Assembly (NCBI RefSeq): GCF_002999335.1
Contig: NW_020312116.1
Location: 1 to 64,000 of the forward strand
Direction of reading: 5' to 3'
DNA length: 64,000 bases
Origin: Cyclospora cayetanensis
Lineage: Eukaryota; Apicomplexa; Conoidasida; Eucoccidiorida; Eimeriidae
Of this stretch, positions 1 through 11,800 are shown in pieces. Position 1 is the first letter of the stretch; each line of letters begins with the position of its first letter. The notes under the pieces are model-generated. The model searched no databases and was not told the DNA's origin. It saw only the letters and a program-made list of their open reading frames with translations. Both the position numbers and the translations under genes were made by a program.

Positions 1-520
1 AAAAAGAAAACGAAAAAACAGGGGAAGAAAAAGGAAAAGAGGGAAGAACAAGAAGGAAGCGAAAGAGGCGCTGCCACGACACACAGCATAACCCCCACCG
101 CAACCACAGCAAGCAATGAACCCAAGCCAACGACAGCCGCCACCACACATCCCACAGCAGCAACACCAATGTAACGCACCAACGGCCTCCGACAACAAGA
201 AACAGCACACCATCCCAACACGTCCCCAGCAGCCACAGATTCCCCTGTCCAAGGCTCAGCAACAACAGCAACCCCTGCCGATGCAGCTGCCACATCAGCT
301 CCCCCGACCCGCCCAGTAGCAACAACAGCAGCAAAACGCACCACCCCCACCACCGCCACAGCAGCAGCAGCAGGTACCGCCACAGCCACCCCCTCCACCT
401 GCGCAGCAACAGCAGAAACCACTACCACAGTCACCACCCCCGCCACCACAGGAACAGCAGGTACCACTACCAACTACTCAGCAGCCCTAGCAGCATAAAC
501 TGTCCCCCCGCTGGATGTCT
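1..520. repeat. CAN-rich low-complexity tract
   Basis: A-rich start (1-60) followed by a run of ACA, CCA, CAG and GCA triplets. Forward frames read as Gln/Pro-rich or Thr/Ala-rich peptide for 60 to 110 codons each. No frame has a recognisable domain, and I cannot tell which is translated. It may be the low-complexity end of a gene lying mostly outside the window, or non-coding repeat. Confidence 0.5.
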
Positions 521-2586
521 CACAACAGCTGTTACAGTTGCAGAAGGTATCCTGACAGCCAGCAGCTCGCAGGATATATTTGCCACAGCGATCGCATAGC
601 CCTGGCGCATTTGATAAGCCGTCCTACCGGCTGCGCAAACGGAGAATTCCAGAGATGAGCAGCAGCACCAGCACGAGCAGCAGCACCAGCAGCATGGACA
701 ATAGCAGATGCGTTATCAAGATAAAATATGGTGCTTTTTGTTGCCCAGACCAAAGCCAGCGCGACTGCTACCGCCGCTCAACTATAGCAGCTTCGCCAAC
801 TGCAGCAACAATTGACTCCCTCGTCTCTTGCAAAAGTGCTCTTTTTGCAGCAACATGTATCGCTGCTGGTGTGCGCCAGGAGCACTGGCTGGTGCCGCGA
901 TGCAGATTTCGTGTGGGCTAGTGATGGCTAAGAAAGAACGGATACAGCATCGCAGCCCCTGCTTACCAGCTACGCGTAGCATACGGCAGCACAATTCGGT
1001 CTTGCTGCCACTCGTAACAACGGCGCGTGCCGCTATGCTGCTGCAGAATGCGATCTGCCTGCTGCTGAAGTTGCTGTCGTTGAAACAGCAGCAGGAAAGC
1101 ATGAGACCCTCGTGTGCGTTGCGCTGCTTCATTCATGTTTGTCTCCCGCATGCTTCTTCCCCCCTTTGCTTCTTTTACACTTTTGTGGTCTCTGGGGGAA
1201 TCCGCTGCCGTAGCATTTATGAGCGCTGCTACCAGAGGCAACAAAGGGTGCTGAGACTCTACGTGACGCTTGCACTACTGTATGCGACCGGGCTTCTTGG
1301 AAGAGTTCCAGACGGCGCAAGGTGCCACGGCTAGAACCAGCCCGGTTGCATGTCTTGTGTGCGCTTGCCCCCTATGGCATTTGGTCTATCGTAGGTGGTG
1401 AAGAATCCCGTGTAGCTCTGTACTAGCCAGGGGTGTTGAAGGAGGGCTTTCCCTCCTCTAAAGATCCGCACTGCTCGACCTTGAGGGCAGTGATGGTCTC
1501 CCCCTGTCGTGCCACCGCGCCGCCCGCTGTCGCTCTCCATGGAGAGCGACAGCGGGCAGGCATTAGGGCGAGTACGCGGAGACTTCTTCTGCCTGTGCAG
1601 CCTCGCCCTGTAGGCCAGTGGAGCTATCAGGCACAGCTGTATTGTTTGTTACTCGGCCTCCACCGTCCGGTTTCTCCTTCTGTTCTTGCGAAGACCCTGC
1701 GTCGGGTGCTCTGGCTGTAGTTACTGAGTACCCTTTGGATGCCCAAGGCGTTCAGAGGCCCCATAGCTGTGTATTTCTCGCGCGCTGCAGTCTCGAGTGT
1801 ACTCTTGGCTGTAGGGGACCCCCCGTGTCCACTAGGAGCCACCTTCGCGTAGCCTCCTTCCGTGCAAACTGCCACTCAGACGTGTTTAACAATTCTAATG
1901 GACCATAGTGGAACCAGACAAACCTTTGCGAAACGCACTGGCTGCACCTCCGGATTGCGGGCATCGCTCGCTGCTGGGACCGCAGCCGAAGACGGCTGCA
2001 GCTCAACTCCCGATATAGCGATCAGAGAAAGAATCTCTGGCGTGAATCCAGCCTCAATTCAATAAGAAAGCTCATCAAGAGTTGGAGAGCAACAAAAAAA
2101 GAATGCGCACGCACGCCGCTATATCAGCTCCCGTTACCAAACTGTTCTACGAGGCGGCAGCGGTGCTGCAATGAGGCTGGGGGCCCCCTGCCTGACAATC
2201 GCGTGGGTCTATTGGGATCGTTTGGTATGTTTGAGGCACTCATCCAGCTTTCCCTGGTGCTTTATGTCTCGAAATGCTCCGAAGACTCACAAGGCCCTCA
2301 GATGATGGTCCCTTGGATGCTGTGCGTGGAGCACCAGCGGTCTCGTGTGTTGCCTCTCCCTCCCGGCTCCTTCTGGAGTTTTGCGTCGCCTGAATAGGGA
2401 CAAATACGTACATGTCGCTCATCTGTCCCTAAGGAGACTGCCGCTGCTCTGCTTCACGGGTACAGGCGTTCCACTGCGGCAGCTACAGTGATGCTTTGCG
2501 GATTATACGCTTGCTGCGGGCTTCTGTTGCAGTAGCGCCTTGACCCATGTCTGACCCGGACGGATCGCCTGTCTGCAGCATTTGAA
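521..2586. other. No supported gene
   Basis: Only short overlapping open frames on both strands, none with a domain, signal peptide or convincing splice context. Scattered CAG triplets run from about 655 to 1100. The last few hundred bases are presumably the 5' flank of the 7TM gene that starts at 2587. Confidence 0.4.
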
Positions 2587-5500
2587 ATGGCAACACGAAC
2601 GTCTGTGGCCTTTGCAGTTGCCGTTTCGCTGCAGCAGAGGGCCCCCAGCAAGGCCCTACAACAGCAGGGGCCCCCCGATCACTGCCATGCAGGTCCCCTA
2701 AGCAGGCTTATGCTTCTTTCCCTGCTTCTGGTACTAGGCCTCTTTACGTGTGTGGTTCCTGCGGCTGGGCGTGTGGCCTTCCTGTCCCCCTATGGAGGGG
2801 CCCTTTTGGCAAGAAGTTCTGCCTCTGTGGACGCGACGTTTGCCCCTTGGGGGCCCCCCGTTGGTCGCGTTGTCGGACAGCTGCTCTACAAAGGGAGCAA
2901 CTGCAGCGCAGATGCACCTGAGGTGCTCTCTTTCCCATCCCTCGACTTTCGACCCCAGCTTCTTCGCTTGTCCCTCCAAAGGGCCTTGGGGTGGCTCACG
3001 CAACAGCTGCCCTCCACATGGCTAGCGCGCAGGCTGGAGCCTGCTGAGGAATCCCTCTTATCTGGCGCAAGAAACGCTCAACCAAGCGATCCCGCCCTCT
3101 TCTCAGGAGGCATTGCCCTAGCAGGCGAGCCAACACGGGGCGACAGCTGGAGGTGGGCCTTTTCCCACACGTATGCTCGCAGAAAAGCCTCTCTTAGCTA
3201 CATTTTACCCTTGAGTTTTGCTCTGTGGAACGAAGAGCTTCGGGACTGGTCGCAGGGCCTTAGTCCGGGGGAATCCTTAAAGTCGTCTCCTCGCAGCGAT
3301 TCTGCATCCGGAAAAAACGCGTCTCCTGAAAAAAAACAGCCGCAGCATCAGCCGTCAGCCCTAGCGGGCACAGGGGAAGAACCAGCCGAAGCAACGGAGG
3401 CTACGTGGGCCGCTCATCTGCGTGGAGCCGAAGGAGCACTCCTGCTTAATGGGCTGCGCAGGGTGCCCCTCAGTCGTAAGCGGATTTGGCTGTTTGATAG
3501 CTGCACAGAAGAGGAACTGTTGGGGCTCATCAAGGCTGCAAATGCCTCTGGAGCCTCCGCGCTGCTCCTAACAGATACCACCTTCAAAGACTACTCCTTG
3601 CCCCTACTAGGGAATGTGTTTGCCCCGAAGCCCCTCATGCCCGTCGCCTCCTTACCTGACTCCCCCCTGCTGCAGCAAATGAAGAGGCAGGCAGCAGCTG
3701 GAGCAGCAGCGGACGAGCCGTTATTTGTCCTTGTGGACTCAGCCATTCCTGAGGAAGCAGACTGTGCCGCACAGTGGCTGGCACTGCTCGCTTCCTTGGT
3801 TGCACTGCCTCTCTGGGGGGCCCTTGCGTTTCTGTGGCATGCCGAGTGCAGAAGAGACAACGGGAGAGACAGCACTCCGCTGCACTGGCTCCTAATGCTG
3901 CCTCCCCTGCTAAAGGCTGCCACTACTGCAGTGCAGGTTGCGTACTACTTGCAGTGCCCGACGTGGAATGCTCCCGCAGTGGAGTACCTGGTTATGGCCG
4001 TCATGAGCCTTGAGACGCTGTTTCAGACCTTCTTCTTTGCATCCCTCCTTCTGATCAGCAAGGGTTACCTCCTCACCAGAGAGACGTTCGGAAGGGGCGA
4101 GAGCTTCACCACCACTCTGCTTGTCAGTCTGAAGCCTACACTTAGAATTCCCTTCTGGTTGATGCACTTCATGCAATTTCGGATAGAGCAGTTGACGTTT
4201 CCCGACTAGCTGAGCTGCTTTCCAGCCTCCTTGCTTCCATCCCTCGATGCAACGATTATATTCTCCAGTTGTTCCTTTCTGAGGAAGTCGGGGAAAGGGG
4301 TATGTTCTTGCAGAAAAGTGCATTGCTGCTGCTGTTTTTGTGGCTGCAGATAAGCACCGTGTACGTGGTGAGCAGCACAAGCCAGGTAGAGCCTTCGGAG
4401 GGCCTTCCTGCTCGCCTATGCCTGTACATCGCGACGCTCTGCGTAGTGCTGCCCTCTTGCTCTCGCAGTATTCGGCAGGTCAGGGTGAGTTTTCTCGAGA
4501 TGAAGGAGCATCTCGATGATAGCGAGGGGCCCCTATAAGAGCCAGGTGCTGATGCACACGTTGGAATGAAGGAGATAAGAGGGTAGCACCTGATGCGAAA
4601 CAGAATTAGGGGAAGGGCTAGAGAGACATACTTGGGGAGGCATGCAAGGAGAGGAGTCAGCGTGTAATGCAAAAGACGGACTTCAGAGGGCGAGAGCAGC
4701 GACGTGCTGCAATAGAAGGAGGGATACGTCTGCGCAGGGCTGTACCGATAAGAATAGAAGAGAGAAACACGTTGATATCGAGGTGGTATTTTTTTGCTGT
4801 TGGTGTGCATATTTGTGCATATCCGCAGTTGCGTCTTGAATATGTGCAAGGCGCTGGATTACCAGAGTTTGTGGATGCTTTGAGGCTGAAGGAATGGATG
4901 TTTAGGGTCCATTATTTCTCTTGCCTCCTCTTCTTCTCCCTCTCCGCTGCCTGTACGCTGTTCTTCTTGGTGGTCCTTGATCGACCAGACTTGGAGACAG
5001 TCACCGCTATGCTGCTGGAATTCCTTTTCTGGACGGCTCTAGCGATCACCTTCAGACCCAGAAGGGGCATTGCATACTTTACGCTCCTCCAGGTGTGCTC
5101 GTACTGCTTGGTAGACCACGCCTTCTGGTCTATAAGTAGTCGCTCTAAGTGTGACCTCACTTGAGGCGCTCCAATCGACAGGCTTCCAAGAAACGTGGCA
5201 CCATCACTGACAGGATTCCTGCTGCCGACTGACTGCCTTTCTTGCTGCTGGTTGCTGACTGATCATGCGAGGGGCCTTACAGCGTGTGACGCGTTCATCT
5301 CCTGCAGAAGGCTGGCACTTTTGTACAATATATATGTATAGGAGCAGAGAATACACCACCTGTCTGTCAGTTCTTCTATGCACTGCTTTGCTCTTCCATT
5401 TCTGTCTCTCGTCCTGCCCTCATCGACCCCCGTATCTGCGCTGTGTCGCCTTGTGTAGCCATCCGTTCCTGTCCCTCTTGCCAAGTTCTCTCACCGCCGC

Positions 5501-6132
5501 AGCTCTCGAGCTTTGTATGCTTTGTGCCTTTGTCAGTCAAGCGAGCCGCATTCCATCCTGCCGATGTATGCGGCCACACCCTTGCTGCCAAATGGTCGAG
5601 CCACCTTCGGGGGGGACGTAGGAGCCTCAGCTGAACAAGAGGATCCTTTCGCAGGGGATCGGCCTATCCTCATTCTAAATCCTTCCGCCTCAGAGACTCT
5701 CGAGTCTCCCTTCAGGGGCCTTGCTCTGGCCACTCTCGTCTCGCAACAGCCAACCAATGATGGTGCGCATACAATCACTGCAAAACGCTTGCTTGTGCCA
5801 GTAGAAGTGCTGCTCCTACTGCCACTGCTAATGCTTTTGAGGTCTTTTGCGATGTACACATACATATATGTATATATATATGTGCGTATATATCGCAAAA
5901 GACTCACCGTGGCTACACGTACGGGGCAAAGCTGAAGTGGCAGGTAGTGTTTCTATTTGCTGTGTACTTGGTGCTTATGCTATTCTGCTTACTGGCCTGC
6001 TTTCCTTTTGTTCTGTGTGGCGTTACAGGCGCTTCAGTCACTAAGGGAAGCACTGGACAAAACGAGCAGGCTTCACAGGGTGATGGGGCAAATGCAACTA
6101 CCCTGACAACAACGCAGGATATTGCCTCGTAG
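2587..6132 (+). CDS. Seven-transmembrane protein, GPR180/TMEM145-like
   Basis: Proposed exons: 2587-4122, 4314-4478, 4829-5092, 5537-5762 and 6029-6132, joining in phase to 764 codons. Exon 1 carries an N-terminal hydrophobic signal (about residues 40-60), a long lumenal region with a charged insert, then three membrane spans. The third ends in LLISKGYLLTRETFG, which resembles the AKGW-type motif of the GpcrRhopsn4 family. Exons 2 and 3 add four more spans; the last ends in FLFWTALAITFRPRRG, like the end of TM7 in that family. Exons 4-5 give a hydrophilic Ser/Thr/Asn-rich tail. A multi-pass membrane protein is well supported. The family call is by motif and topology only; a Lung-7TM (GPR107/TMEM87) relative is the main alternative. 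The donors after exon 1 (GTCAGT) and exon 4 (GTGCGC) are weak, so the tail is the least certain part. Ligand and location are unknown. Confidence 0.55.
5855..5895. repeat. TA/CATA microsatellite
   Basis: Short run of TATA/CATA units inside the proposed fourth intron of the 7TM gene. In one frame it reads as alternating Tyr/Ile/Val, which is not taken as coding. Confidence 0.7.
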
Positions 6133-8574
6133 GAAGGACCTTGACAGATTTAGGAGGCCCCAAAGGGGTCTGTTTGGCGCATGAGCCCCCTCTTCCCCAA
6201 CAGGGCGTCTATAGGCGAGTAGGGCGGCACTTTCAAAGTGTACTGAACTTACACATTCGATCTTCAGTCCCACCTGCACGCGTTTCGAGCCACCTTTTCA
6301 GCGATGGACTGTTCTTTACAATGATTACACACCTGATGCTCCTGAAGGGGGTGCCTAAGCACTGTAACCAGCATGGTACGCTTGCTGGGGTGCACAGACG
6401 CCTCAATGGGCAAATCGTCCTATATAGAGGTCTTAGTGCAGCCCGGGGGAGACATAGGCCTGCATTCAGGCTCTCCCTCCTCGCGCTAGAGTCGACCCGT
6501 GTAGTTGTTTCTGGACTAGTGCAGCTAGAGAATATCCAGATATGCTATAACCACAGCGCCGCATCAGAAGCGGCCTCTTTACGAAGAGAGCTCTTGATGC
6601 CTTCCTAGCGGAATTTCTATGAAAGATCTCCCGACAACGTGCCCGCCCCTCAACAACGTCTTTGCCTGGGGAAACTCATCTTCAATTGAGCCCTGTAAAC
6701 ACGTGGGCCTGTAGCTTGCCTTGAGAATCCACTGCAACAGCCTCGACAGCTTCGGCCGCGAGAACTTTCTCGTCCACGTGCGAAAGAGGGCTACACCTGA
6801 CGGCCTGTGCAGAGCCTTCCAGGAGGCACTGTCGAAGCCTGTGCAGCACAGCCTTACGGTACTGGCATGAACACGCCATACCGAATAATATATGTATGAT
6901 GTATCGACCACCCTGCCCTTCAGATCTGCACGGGTGCCCTGAAGCCTATCCTGTTAAAAACACCTAAGTATGCCTGATAGAGGCTGCCCCCTGGCCTCGC
7001 ATGTGCACGCAGCATGCATGCATGTCACTGACGGTAAAGCGCACTCAGGAATGGCGAGCCTGATTGAGTGTGCATCACGGACTAGCAGCTTCCCTCCCTC
7101 TGAAAGCATGTGTGAGGATAGGGTGCTTGCAGGCGCACAGCTGAACTGCTACGCTCGCAGGTTGTAACAGGGGCGGCACCAGCAGTTCTAGCGTTAGTAC
7201 GACCAGGTGATCGTAATAGGAACTAAGGAGGAGGCTGCGCCATCTACCAACTGCTTCCTAATTATTATCCCGGGGTCCCATGCGAGATCCATTGCCATGC
7301 ATGCGTCCTTCAAGAAACAAAGCCATTTAGGGGAAGCTCAAGCATTCACCAGGCATATTGTTTGCTCTGAGGGCTTGTACAGCGGCAGTCGCCAATCGTG
7401 CTAAGGCAAAAGCCCTTGCTCCTGCTGCTGTAACTACACGTGTTTTGCAGCAGCGCGCACTGTGGCAGCAGCAGTTGCTGCTCATAAATGTCTGCATCCG
7501 ATGCACGCAGCCCTCTTATGAGGAAACAAATGATAGCAGCTCCCCAGCCGGTCGACAGGGAGGCGGCCTCTGACTCAGGGGCCCTAGTAAGACGGGAATC
7601 TAAACAGAGGCGATCGAGAGACGCCGCGGAGGTGATGAACACCGTCTGTTATTGTATACAGTCACAAGTTGGCGTTAAAATTTGTCAGCCTGTCCCCCCC
7701 TCCTCCCCCCCAAACAGGGTCGTTTGTTGAATGACGCATTCCTAAAGCATGCTTGCTGCCGCTGCTGCAGTGCAGTTCGGGATGGAAGCAACAAGCGTCG
7801 CCTCTAAAAGACTCCGCACGCGGGTAACTCGATCGGGAGTTTGACTTTTGACCAGAGTGAGGATACCCTTACAAATCTGAGGTTCCAGCAAAAACACGCA
7901 AAAGCAGCATAATGGAGTCCGAGCATGCGAGGGTTGAGCCAAGCCAAGACTTTTTGAGCAGCACAATACGCTTCGCCGTTCTCTATGTGCCCTGAAGGGT
8001 GCTTCCGCCCCAGTATAAACCTCCCTCTGTTGGCGTGAAGCGACTCGCTTCGCTCCCCACCCATTCCTCGAGGCCACACATCACCCCTCCTTGCCTCCCC
8101 CTTCGAAAAAGGCACCGAAAGAGCCCTAAAGCACGCCGCATGTCGCCTAACCTGGACTGCAAGAGCTTCGGATTCTGGCACTGGCAGCAGCACGCCTTTT
8201 CTGGTGATCTGCTGCTCCGCCTGGGGGCCCCATGCCTCTGAGCAGAGGAGGCCCCCGAAAGCCCCGCTGCATATTTGCGGGGCCCTTGGGTTATCGACGG
8301 CCAAGTCTGCAACTTGCGAAATAACTAGTGCCCTTATGCTGCAACACACCAGCCACGAACACTCCCAAGCCAGAGAAACGCTGCACACGTGGAGGCGCGC
8401 TCTTGCCACCCCCATGAAGCATTAGCCGCACCAAGGGCAAAAAACGGGCGTGTCTGTCGCTCTGACTGCGATTCGGTCTTGGTTGCATGCACACAGAGCG
8501 CGTGAAAGCTCAAGTTCGGCAATCGCAGCAACAGGATCGGAAGCACCAGCATGGCGGAGAAAAACTCGCGCTCA
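6133..8574. other. Intergenic stretch between convergent genes
   Basis: Lies between the 3' ends of the 7TM gene (+) and eIF4G (-), so both 3' UTRs should fall here. Several open frames of 65 to 200 codons occur on both strands (for example 7804-8415 on minus), but none shows a domain or family resemblance. TGCATGCA octamers are at 7015-7022 and 8484-8491. Confidence 0.4.
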
Positions 8575-8803
8575 CTAGCTCATGAGGACTGTCACGTCCC
8601 CTGTCAACTTGAGGTGCTCTGCAGCGAGGCGACCGAGCAGCGTGCCGTATCGAGCAGCCTTGCTGGCTCTCGACTCGTTTAGAGCTTTCGTGAAGACAGC
8701 GGCAAGCTGCCCAGCGCTCTGCTGTACCGGCAAGCGCAGGGAGCGCCACTCGGCAACAGAAGCCCTGAGCAGAATGCGATACACACATGCGCAGAAGGCC
8801 GTT
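8575..8803 (-). other. Last coding exon of eIF4G
   Basis: Predicted from the strong GTAAGT donor at 8972-8967 and the acceptor CGCTCAG ending at 8804, which restore one open frame. It encodes a 75-residue helix-rich peptide ending GDVTVLMS. It is listed separately because a reading that ignores the donor would stop the protein at 8969, losing this exon. No domain is recognised. Confidence 0.55.
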
Positions 8804-11800
8804 CTGAGCGACAAACAACAACCCCACCACCAAAGAGGAAAGCGGGAAGAAGACACCCGCTGCAGAGCCCTTCGCTGCACCGCAAGAAAGACGAGCACAG
8901 GGAAAGACAAGCGGCTCAGCCGCACGCCCCTTCCGTGCTGCCCCCGTCACCCTCGGCTGCCTGCACACTTACTCGATGGGGGCCTCTTCTAGAACAAATT
9001 CAAACACAAGAAGATCAACTTCCGTTTTAAGCGCCGGGATTTCGCTTGGAGGCAACGAGGCATCCAAGGCACAGGCAACGCCACTACTGCCAGGAGTGCC
9101 AGCTGCTGCCTCGGCAGCTCCCGCTGTCGACGCAGCAGCAAGTGGAGCTCCTCCCGCTGTCACCCCCACACCAACCCCTGGACTGTAAGCACCGACTCCG
9201 CTCGTAAAGGGCCGCGGGGTGCTGCTGCTGCCGCTGTTTACGACAGTTTTTGTTGTCGCAATGCTTTTGCTGGCTGCCGCCGTCTTGCCTGCTGCCGCAT
9301 CTCCCGCTGCCGCTACAGCACGCCGTGAATCCAACAGCTTCCGCTGCTCATCTAAGTAGCCCTTATAGGGCATCTCGCGCCGCAACCCCACCGTAAGAAA
9401 CACTCCCTCCTGGGCCACCTTGATGGCGCCTCCCATCAACTCATCCCGCTTTGCCTGCATGCAAAAGCGCCACAGCGCAGCCGCAACACAACAGCAGCAG
9501 CAGCACGACACCGTTGCGTGGCGAGCTCTCTTTGCGCAGGTGTAAGCAGACGGCACAGGCCCATAATTAACTTTCAGCAGTGCATCCGCAGAAGTGTGCA
9601 AAAAACACCCGAATTCAAGCCCCTCATTGCCTCCGCTTACGTCTTCTCTAATCTCGGCAACAGACTTCGCAACATCCCTAAAGACCTTCTTCGTCCAGTG
9701 ACGCTGGCGCAAATCCAGCAGATCCTGAATCTTAAAAGTAATCCTGCTGCAGTATCCTGCGCGTAGCTGCAATTCCTGCAGCTTCCCAATGAATTCGTTC
9801 ATCATCCCCCTAGATGAGTCCTGTAGGTCCATCGTGTAACCTTCACGTATACACACACATACAGACGAATACACCCATACATGCACATACATACATACAT
9901 AAATACACACACTCATACATGCACATACATACATACATACACATACACATACATAAACATACATACATACATACACATACATACATACATACACATACAC
10001 ATGCATACACATACACATACATACACATACACATACATACACACACATACATACACATATACACACGTACATACACATACATACACATACAGACAAACAT
10101 ACATACACACCCGCTGGACGTGAAAAGGGCAAGGGAATTGAAACGTCAGTTTCGAAAGCTTCCCAAAAGAGCAAAGGGGCCAGAGGATTGCTGGAAGAGA
10201 GGTCAACGTTCGTGTTGCGCGTTGAAGTTACCGATGGTCGTAAGGAGCTCCGTGAGGCACTCAATAAAGTGCTCATCCGGGAAGCTGTCTCCCTTGCTGC
10301 TGAATACGAGTGAATGAACAACGTCATTGAGCACCTTGGGACTGAGTGCCCGACGGAGGAAGAGTTCTCCGATAAAGCGCATATTCCCCAAAACGCGAGT
10401 TTTTTTCTTCTTAAGAAGTTTTGCTTCATCGTCGGTGTCCACGCACTCGGCACGTTCCTCCTCGGTGATGACAAGCACATTTTCGCCTTGCAGCCTGAAG
10501 GGAAGACACGCAGGCAAGAGACGCGGGAGGAGGAGGGGGGAGAGTGGTAAAAAGTAGGCGCTGCACAGCAAGCGAATCCACCTCGAACCCTGCCTCGCCG
10601 TATGAAAAACGGCCTGTTCCTGCTCTAAAGGGGAGAGGGCTATAAGGAGGAGCACGCAGCCATCTGGAGAGAAGTACTTTAGCTACGCTGCGTCGTTTTT
10701 TTTTAATTGAAAAAAAGCTCGGCGCCCTTGTGTTCTTACTTCTCGAACTCGTCTTGGCATCGATTGACGAAGGTCCTGTGGAAGTTGACGCGTCTCTCTT
10801 CTCCGGGAAGAGCGAACTCAGGGCTCCTCCAGCGGAGGATTTGGTAGAGATCCGCATACATTTCGCTGTATTCGGGTTCAGACACTGCCTGCACAGAGAG
10901 AGGCAGCGAGAAGCACCGGCAGAAGCTGGGAAAGTGCCGCAAGCGACACGTCTGTGGGACGACTGCCCCGTCACAAGAAGGCGTGAAAAAGCAGCCACGG
11001 AAAAAAAGACGCGGGGAGGGAGGCACTGGGAGCGATGCGACTGGGAAGCGCACTGCGCTTCTTCGTACCTTGTTGAAAAGGAGATCTGCAAGTAGCTGCA
11101 GGTCCTCTAAGGACTCGAACTGCTCTTCCTCTATGCAAATCTTCTCGCAAACAACACCAAAATTGTCAATCGTCAGCTTGTTGAGCAGAGCGTTCAGAGT
11201 TCTGCGCTTCCTCTCGCGTGGATTGAAGTCTCTGTTGACTCGGAACGTCGACGCAGCAGGCATGCGCATTGCGGGCTGCGCAAACGGATAAACGCACACA
11301 TACAAACACACACGTACATACACACATGAAGTGAAGCAGCAGGAGACACATTAGAGGGGCAGGGCCTTACAATCAGCGGCAGCCAACAGCGGTGCTGTGC
11401 TGCAGCGCAGCCCAGCACCCTAAGGCGGCCTGAGAGGGAGAGAGCAGCAAGAGCAGCAAGAGCAGCAAGAGCAGCAAGAGCAGCAAGAGCAGCACAACAT
11501 TCTCTATTTACCGCAGGCTCGCGAGAGGGTGGAGGAGGGCGATTGCCAAAGAAGCCACTGAGTTTCGCATAGCCGTCGGTGGGAGGACCCCTGCCAACGG
11601 AAAGAGGGCCCCTAGGGCCTCCTGTGGCTCCAGACTGCGCCATAAGAGAGACACACATACCCCCAAGGATATTGCATCAGGAGCGCGATTTAAAACAAGC
11701 CGACAGAAAAGCATGAGGAGAGACAGAAGAGGCAACGCCCAAGTCGCGTGTACTCCGTCAGTGGACAGACAGACAGACAGACACAGAGACACAGAGACCT

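Noticed and set aside
7804..8415. Minus frame downstream of eIF4G as an extra eIF4G exon
   Set aside because: The exon ending at 8575 already closes the frame with a stop, and the peptide shows no MA3-like pattern.
9814..10317. Tyr/Val/Cys/Met and His/Thr/Tyr repeat proteins on both strands
   Set aside because: Translations of the CATA microsatellite, which lies between a donor and an acceptor of eIF4G.
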